DNA of 64,000 nt, taken from positions 63,901,577 to 63,965,576 of the forward strand of contig OU015497.1 in assembly GCA_907164885.2 (NCBI GenBank). Reading direction: 5' to 3'. This DNA comes from Dolomedes plantarius (Eukaryota > Arthropoda > Arachnida > Araneae > Dolomedidae). Below, piece by piece: positions 57,760 through 64,000 of this stretch. The notes beneath the pieces were generated by a model, which searched no databases, was not told where the DNA came from, and saw nothing but the letters and a program-made list of their open reading frames with translations. Each line of letters begins with the position of its first letter. The stretch's first letter is position 1. A program made the position numbers and the translations under genes.

Positions 57760-58347
57760 CTATCTATCCAACTGCATTCCAGCACAAGAATCTTCTGTCA
57801 ATTTTTCTTCACATCTAAAGTCTAGTTCAAGGTGAAAGAATAATTTTAAATCTCGACAAGATTCAATATTAAATAACGATAATGGTATATGTAATATCTG
57901 GAGAAATGGAGCCTCTTCGTCCAAACCAATTTCCTCCGTACGGAGTATCTCAGTAAAGTTATTGTCCACTGTGCTTAATCTTGCATTAACCAGCCCTCCG
58001 CCGGTTTGGAATTCAATGACTATTGCAACGATGAGTGGATCGTGTTTCATAAAATAATAAGTAACATTCCGAAAACCAAAAAATGAAAATGTGAATCTTT
58101 GAGATATATATCTCCAGTTTCCCCATACTATATCTGGAGTAAAACGCTCAGGTAGAGCGTTAATAGTTACCGATAGTGTTTTTAAATCTTTCTCCACTGT
58201 TGGATCATGCAGAAACACTAAGCAATTTTTCAGCTCTTCTTGAAAATTCATATCTTCGACTTCATTAATAGCAGGCTCATTTATATTTTCTTCGAAACTC
58301 ATATCTTCGGCTTCATACATAGAAGGCTCATTTATATTTCCTCGCAT
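57760..58347 (-). CDS. unknown 195-aa protein, intact ORF
   Basis: The ATG at 58347 has A at -3 and is preceded by an in-frame stop 12 codons upstream (58309 on the other side is coding), so this start is sound. The first 36 residues hold a tandem duplication, NINEPSMYEAEDMSFEE then NINEPAINEVEDMNFQE, acidic in charge. The rest, about residues 40-195, looks like a folded beta-rich domain (VWGNWRYISQRFTFSFFGF; FFHLELDFRCEE) with three cysteines. No signal peptide or membrane segment is obvious. The TAG stop is followed two bases later by a perfect donor, AG|GTAAGG, so an intron in the 3' UTR is possible. It is the longest intact ORF here that is not in a transposon. I recognise no family. Confidence 0.55.
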   Translation of the reverse strand: MRGNINEPSMYEAEDMSFEENINEPAINEVEDMNFQEELKNCLVFLHDPTVEKDLKTLSVTINALPERFTPDIVWGNWRYISQRFTFSFFGFRNVTYYFMKHDPLIVAIVIEFQTGGGLVNARLSTVDNNFTEILRTEEIGLDEEAPFLQILHIPLSLFNIESCRDLKLFFHLELDFRCEEKLTEDSCAGMQLDR

Positions 58348-58399
58348 TTTTGTTCTTGAGAAACCAAAAAATTTGATTTAACTTAAAAAGAAATAAGTT

Positions 58400-59950
58400 G
58401 TATAACTGTCGATACGAATCTTCAGGAGCAGAATCGGCAAACTCAGGAACGCTTCAGCACGACGAATTGAAATGAATACTCGAGCTTGTAAAAGTGTCGT
58501 GTTGAGTAGAAATCCAACAGGTTTTTAAGTTCTGAGAATAGATTTCAACACATCACCATGCTACCTGAAATTTTAGAAGTTTGTCCAACACGTGATTTCA
58601 AATTGTCCAATACCCATATTGTGTCCACGTGTCCAGGTGTTCGCTTACCTTATCCTTAGACCACAAAGCCTATTATAATCGATGTCTCCTGACCGAGGTT
58701 ATAGTTCCCAGAACTTTTCATTCTTAATTATTTATGTACAAGTAGTCTTTTGGTGATTCCCACGCTCTTATACCCATACTAACCCCCCCCCCCCCGTCAA
58801 CAAAAGTATTGTCCTTTTGCCATGTTAAAACACTTATTTCCGTTTGTTTGGATAAGTCTTGGCATTCCTTCACACTTTCTGTACTAAATGTAACAAAAGC
58901 TTTCTCAGTATCTTTCTATTATTTACTAAGCCCCTTTTCTTAGTCCCTTATGAAGTACGTGATAATTTAATCGGGAGAAAATGCATGTGTTTAACACTAG
59001 AAAGAAGTTAATTTTTTTCTTACAAAAATGATTGAATTGGGTCATTCTGACGGTTAGAAATAAATCAATTTTATAAAATATTTAATTTTTTTTGTTTTAA
59101 ATGGAGAAATAATATAAATTTTGAACAAGTTCTTACCAGTAAATAATAAATTAGTATATATTTAAATATATTTTTATGTAGGTGCTGACAACATGTTACG
59201 TTTAATCTGCAAAAATATACGCATGGTTATGCAGACCTTAATTTTATACACCATTATTTTCGAAGAGCCAGTATTTTTGTTGTTTGCAAAAGTGTGAATA
59301 GACAAAAAGTGAATATCATTCTTCCGGTATTATTTTAAAGATTTCTGCCTCTTTTCTATATTACCGTCAAATCGGCGACTTTCAGAATTAGTAGGCATAC
59401 AATGCATTTTCTCCCCCCCTTTACTCACAAATTTAGTTTTGTAAATGTATAGATTTGTAAATGTGTTAAACTATGCACATTTTTTCCTGAGTAAAGTTAT
59501 TCAAGGAATTCTTGTACATAAATAGGGCTGTTTCAGGGAAAATATAGACTTTCTGGGAAATTTTGCTGAAATGCATTCTATGATAAGGAAAGTCCTCAAT
59601 ATCAATAACGCCACACTAGTTGGGGGGGGGGGGGAAGCTTGGAAGTAGATGAAGAATTCCCATTTTCTATAGATTTCTTGGATATTGGTAGATTCCTCCA
59701 ACGCATGTATACATCTTTAATTGGTTGTGGTCAACGATTTCGACCAAATATCGAAAAAGCGGCAGTTTATCTAAGCCTAAAATTATAGGCAGTCTTAGGC
59801 TATAGCTTTAATAATGCTTTTAAATAATGATGACCAAAGAAGTTTTAAAATTAACTTCATTGTAAGAAATACAATATTTCTTTCTCTTTCTATTTTAAAA
59901 CTGAAAAATAAAAAATATAATCTAACGTGTACACATTCCTATAAATTTTA
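58400..59950. other. no gene seen
   Basis: Upstream of the unknown ORF. It has a C run at 58782-58794 and a G run at 59621-59633. A cluster of tgtcca words lies at 58580-58640. A promoter for the ORF would lie at the left of this stretch but no TATA box is clear. Confidence 0.4.
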
Positions 59951-59956
59951 TTTTAG

Positions 59957-60104
59957 AAACTGTAATCATTCTGGTGAAACAATAGGTTTCAAAACTTCCC
60001 CCAGTTCCGTCTTAGTAATTAAAGACAAAACTGTGAATGATCAGTTCAAAAAAGTATACGCCGGTGAATGCATCCGCGATACTTTCCTCAAAGTAGTGGG
60101 AAGG
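59957..60104 (+). CDS. candidate 148-bp internal exon, unknown gene
   Basis: An acceptor, tataaattttattttag, ends at 59956, and a donor, AAGG|GTATGA, starts at 60105. Between them one frame stays open for 49 codons, from NCNHSGETIGFKTSPSSV to GECIRDTFLKVVGR. The exon enters one base short of a codon and leaves on a codon boundary. Base composition is less AT-rich than the flanks. Frame, length and splice sites agree, but no neighbouring exon was found, so it could also be a pseudo-exon. Confidence 0.4.
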
Positions 60105-60261
60105 GTATGAAATTTAACTTAAGATTGTATAAGATTTTTAAACCGTTCGTTCTACAACATATCTTATTTTTTAAATGAAATAATATTTGCATAGCCGTAG
60201 GTTTAGAGATCAGCCCTAAAAATCTAGTTTATTTCTGAAGGCTAATTGATACATAATAAAA

Positions 60262-60705
60262 TTTCAGAGAGATAGAACAATAAATTCCTTCGTTTGAATG
60301 TAATCAACCACCTTTTGTGGCATGGTAAAGAAAATTTGGAATGAGAGTGGCCAAACATTGAAATTTATCGGTGTGAAAAAGAAAATTTCAGTACAACGGT
60401 ATAAAATAATTGTAATAACATTTATTTAATTTCAAACAATAGAAAAAATTTAACGTTAATTAAGTAAAGTTAAGTCAATTAAGTAATAAAATTCCCGAAA
60501 TACCGAACAATAAATTACTTCGTTTGACTGTAATCATTCAACTTTTAGGACACAGTAAAGAAAATTTGTTATAAGAGTGGCCAAACATTGAAATTTATCC
60601 GTCTGCAAAAGAAAATTTCAATAGAACGGTATAAAAAAATTATAATAACCTTTATTTAATTTTTATCAATAGAAAAATTTAACCGTTAAAAAAGTAAAGA
60701 GAGTC
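60262..60705. repeat. 230-bp tandem duplication
   Basis: The words acaataaatt(c/a)cttcgtttga, gagtggccaaacattgaaat and caacggtataaaa each occur twice, about 230 bp apart. Non-coding. Confidence 0.85.
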
Positions 60706-60806
60706 CTACTTAACTCCATTTTGTATTGATCTAATATATTTAAATTAGCGTATTGCATTCTTGATTAAATTAATCTTATAAGACATTTTCTAGAGCTTTT
60801 CACTTT

Positions 60807-60808
<2 letters not shown>

Positions 60809-60842
<34 letters not shown>
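60809..60842. repeat. (TA)n microsatellite
   Basis: A short pure TA run. Confidence 0.95.
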
Positions 60843-60847
<5 letters not shown>

Positions 60848-61059
60848 GTATATCACCATAGCAAGTCAAAAACAGTGTATCAAGAACTATACAAATTAAA
60901 AATCAATGTACCTTATTTTTAAGAAATAATTATATTCCATAACCTGTTCTTTAGATTTAATAAAATAATGTGGATAATATTAAAAGATAAACAATATGTT
61001 ATTTTCACTTTTAAAAATGCATAACATAAGCTAAAATGCGTAACCATTATTTTTAATGA

Positions 61060-62080
61060 AATATGTGCTGATTACCAATTGTCTGAGATTCACAAGTTTT
61101 ATTCAATGCAACAGTCAGTAAAGATTCCACGTGGTAGATCCAACAATGGGTTCTTCCCTGATAAGGAGACAAACAACTAAAAAAAAATTTAAACACGTGG
61201 TTTGGTGACATATGTTTGCATTTCAATCATAGTTCAATGTACTTTCCGTGCTCTAAAGGACAAAGGAATAGCCTATATAATTTTTTTTTTCTTTTGTAGA
61301 GACGAAGTTGAGGTAACACTTCCCACCGGGTTGGTTCCAATCAGTCAGCAAAGAAGGTGTCCCACATAAATTACTTTTCCTGACTGCAAAAGATAATTTT
61401 TTTTATCATTTTTTCATTAAATCAGTGTAGATGTAATTTTTGTTATTGTTATTCCCTTTATCTGTTTGAGAATAACCCTTCATTATGATGGTTTAATAAG
61501 TTCAAAACAAAATGAAGTGTCCAAGGGTAAAACCACCTTACATCCATTTACACCAAAATACGAAAATTTGCTACGAGTTAGCAGTGCCATCTTGTAGCTT
61601 TCATAGAGTACTAACACCACGTGCATTCATATCTGGGGGAGAACCACTTTTAAGCCGTAAAAAATAGCGATAAAGATTCGCTGTGCCGGGGGAAAAAACC
61701 ACTTTACTCTGAAATTCAAATTCATTTTTCTCAAAACGAAGTTTCTGGAGTGAAGTGGTTTTATCCGTGGGCTCTTCAAATATGTGTGGCAATTCGTTAT
61801 TTTCCACGTACAAAGAAGGATTATTACAATTAATGAAGTACAATGATATCAAAATTTTAAACTGGGAATAAAAGCCACTTTTAACAATTACCTACATCAA
61901 CGTATCTATTGCGGTCAGGAGCAAAGAAAAAGTTTTTGCTTCAAAGATAAATTAAAAAAGGTGCAAAACTTCAAAGAGAAATTTTTCCTTTATCAAAAAG
62001 TAACAGTTTTCATAATGTTAAATCATTTTTACGTTTAAAACGCTGAAGAAAGAAGTTGTGATACTGTTAGTCACCATAGG
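61060..62080. repeat. large repeat block, copy D
   Basis: It matches 20656-21005 of copy C and 11435-12230 of copy A in direct orientation and carries the 250-bp MITE. Similarity ends near 62078 at a cataggcgtagcgtgcttc word followed by T and G runs. Confidence 0.75.
61521..61770. mobile_element. 250-bp MITE, copy in block D
   Basis: The same element as 11675-11924, with ends CCAAGGGTAAAACCACC and (inverse) CCACGGATAAAACCACTT. It has equal length and the same position within the block, so insertion predates the duplication of A and D. Confidence 0.6.
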
Positions 62081-62160
62081 CGTAGCGTGCTTCAATTTTT
62101 TTTTTATTTATTTATTTTTTTTTTTTTTGGGGGGGGGGCATGAATTAGGGATGGGATATA

Positions 62161-62357
62161 GAAAGCAAAATATCGATATGAGTATCGATGATAATATCGA
62201 AAGCAAAATATCGATATGAGTATTGATGATAATATCAGCTATTAATATCGATGTCAATAATATTTCCGCACAAAAATATCGATATTTCAAAATATCGACG
62301 ATATTTCAATATATAGACGATATTTCAAAATATAAACGATATTTCAAAATATCGATA
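62161..62357. repeat. ATCGAT-rich tandem repeats
   Basis: Two 38-bp units (gaaagcaaaatatcgatatg...) lie at 62161-62198 and 62199-62236. After a spacer, four 19-bp units (atatttcaaaatatcgacg and variants) run from 62282 to 62357. The repeated core atatcgat resembles the TATCGATA element bound by DREF-type factors in flies. A role here is not shown. Confidence 0.85.
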
Positions 62358-62819
62358 ACACATTTTAGACGAGTGCTCTGTGTTGTGATGATAATTAATA
62401 GTTTTGGAAGTGATTAGAGTTAATATTAATATCGGGTATTCAGATAAATAAATTAGTAAAGTAAGTAAATTTTAGTAACGATTGTGCTTTGTTTTAATCA
62501 ATTTATTAAGCCTCTGCTAAATATATGTAAGGGTTATACTTGTGGTGATCAGATATTAATTGATTTGATTAATGTCATCGCATTTGGAGAAGGTGCGCAA
62601 GTTTCTCTAAATGTTTTGACATTGAGAAGAATTAAGTTTGAAATAGATCATCACAGGTTATACCTTATTGTTAATATTGATAAATTAATAAGCCTTATTT
62701 TGAAATAATTGTGAGGTGACTGGTACGCTGGTGAATTTTTGGGTTTTTTATTAAATGAATGAATACAAAATTATAGTGTGTCTTTTCTTTTAAAGTTAAA
62801 TCCTTCCTTTTGAGAACCC

Positions 62820-63310
62820 CTTTTTGTCAGTTGATCGTAAACTGAGACATCCGATAACGACTGGTCACGGACACCCTCCCCTTCGGGACGTTTGGAATGT
62901 TGATGAGCCAAGCAGATACGAAGGCGCTCCCTACGCGGTTGAATACAGTGATTCGTAGAGGCCCTGTAAGTTTTCAAGGAGGAAATAAGTCACCAACAAT
63001 TATGTGAAATAAGAAAATGAAAAAATCAACAATGAGTCGGAGAGGAGATTCCTTCGGCTAATTCCGAATTTCAGCGTTTTCCTCGTCCGGGATTGACGGA
63101 GCGGAGTGGACCTTCTTACTTTCCGCGGAATACAAAGTGAGAAAAGGAGCGTCAACTCGGGGGCGGAGGGTGCAAGTGAACACGGAGGGGGAGAGGCGAG
63201 CGAAGAGGCTGGGAGCTGACCCCAGTGCCTTGATAAAAAGATGATGGCCGTACGGAAAGGTCCGACGACGTTCATGTCTTGGCGTCGTGCACGCTTTAGA
63301 AAATGGCGTT
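62820..63310. other. GC- and CpG-rich block, unrecognised
   Basis: Two patches (62820-62965 and 63040-63310) stand out sharply from the AT-rich surroundings and contain many CpGs. Several frames are open simply because stops are scarce in GC-rich sequence. It could be a promoter and first exon, a structured RNA or part of a repeat that precedes P. No codon pattern or motif decides this. Confidence 0.35.
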
Positions 63311-63473
63311 AAGGCTCCCCTCATAATTTTTTAAAATAATAGTTTTTTTTTTGTGCTGCAGCATTTTAATTGGGTAATATAGTTTTAATTTCCTTTTTTT
63401 TGGTTTACTGAATTTTTCTATAGTTTTACTTTTGTTTTTTTCTCATCACTTTTTCATTTAGAAGTTTTTTTTT

Positions 63474-64000
63474 TTGATTCGCCAGCCACTTCACTTATTT
63501 GCATTGTTTTATTGATAATTATTTGTATTATGGAGAGTAGAACTCATTTAAACGAAATTGTATTTATTCAATTGAATTTGGTTGTCGGAATAATGTTGAG
63601 AGGATCTGGAGTTAATGAGTTTATTTGTTGTAATGTCAGGGAAATTCTTAAATAAATTGTTATGTTAGTTTGTAAAGTGGTGTCATGTCGGTACTTGCCT
63701 TTTTAGTAAATTTTCTGATTTTCAGCTTTAGGTTTTATTTTTTATTTCAGCAGAATTGAAGCTTTTTCTTTTAGGTGAAATAATTTTATTTTCTAGGTGC
63801 TCTCCAAGGTTAAGTAATTTTATTAGATTTAATTTCATTTTTCTTTTGGCTCATTATTCACCACAGTGAAGCATTCAGTTCGAACCAGTGTTAATTATAA
63901 TTATTAATTGTTTATGGGTTATTGCATTTAAAAATAACACAACGCAACTTACCATCTATCTTAAAATGTACTAACCACTAACGGCCAGATGGCAACTCTT
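63474..64000. repeat. AT-rich repeat P, copy 2
   Basis: It matches 1-640. An AATAAA signal near 63651 is followed by TG-rich sequence (gttatgttagtttgtaaagt). It runs off the window end, so another large block may follow. Confidence 0.7.

Noticed and set aside
63000..63324. Two overlapping minus-strand frames in the CpG-rich block
   Set aside because: Both are open because stops are rare in GC-rich sequence; neither has codon bias or a domain.

Overview
The window looks like AT-rich, repeat-dense nuclear DNA of an arthropod, most plausibly an arachnid such as a spider. There are no bacterial operons, Shine-Dalgarno sites, CRISPR arrays or rRNA. Gene-like pieces carry GT-AG splice signals. The mobile elements are typical of arthropods: a Jockey-type LINE, Ty3/Gypsy LTR elements, piggyBac, Tc1/mariner, hAT and Helitron elements and tRNA-derived SINEs. 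The arachnid guess is inference; no host marker gene is present.

Layout. A large non-coding repeat block fills 650-17515 (copy A). Partial, diverged, direct-orientation copies lie at 20656-30988 (C), 45965-50610 (B) and 61060-62080 (D). A further repeat links the window start (1-640) with its end (63474-64000). Because the copies carry different insertions, several elements have an empty reference site inside this window. These are a piggyBac at 1320-3765 with TTAA ends, a near-full-length Jockey LINE at 5612-10248 with an 11-bp duplication, a 250-bp MITE at 11675-11924, and a long-inverted-repeat element at 13456-14393. In copy C they are an LTR element at 21006-24598, a SINE at 26467-26693, a MITE at 26741-26984 and a Tc1-like element at 27992-29209. 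In copy B there is a Helitron-like element at 46353-47033. A separate duplicated pair (53078-53950 and 54231-55320) gives the same evidence for a hAT MITE.

The liveliest element is 21006-24598: two identical 435-bp LTRs, a 5-bp target duplication, a Lys-type primer binding site and one intact 685-codon Gag-like ORF, but no protease, reverse transcriptase or integrase. It is best read as a recently transposed, gag-only, non-autonomous Ty3/Gypsy-type element.

From 31 to 40 kb is a scrapyard of nested elements: a decayed member of an unknown multicopy family, a SINE carrying a mariner MITE, two piggyBac copies and a broken Gypsy element between them. From 41.7 to 44.7 kb are two more Tc1/mariner elements, the second with a DD41D spacing.

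Host-gene candidates are few: a SWIM-like exon (18219-18562, minus), a 195-aa unknown ORF (57760-58347, minus), a 49-codon exon with clean splice sites (59957-60104, plus) and a GC-rich block of unknown nature (62820-63310). No new multi-gene system was found. The main value is as a natural record of repeat duplication and insertion with before-and-after sites.
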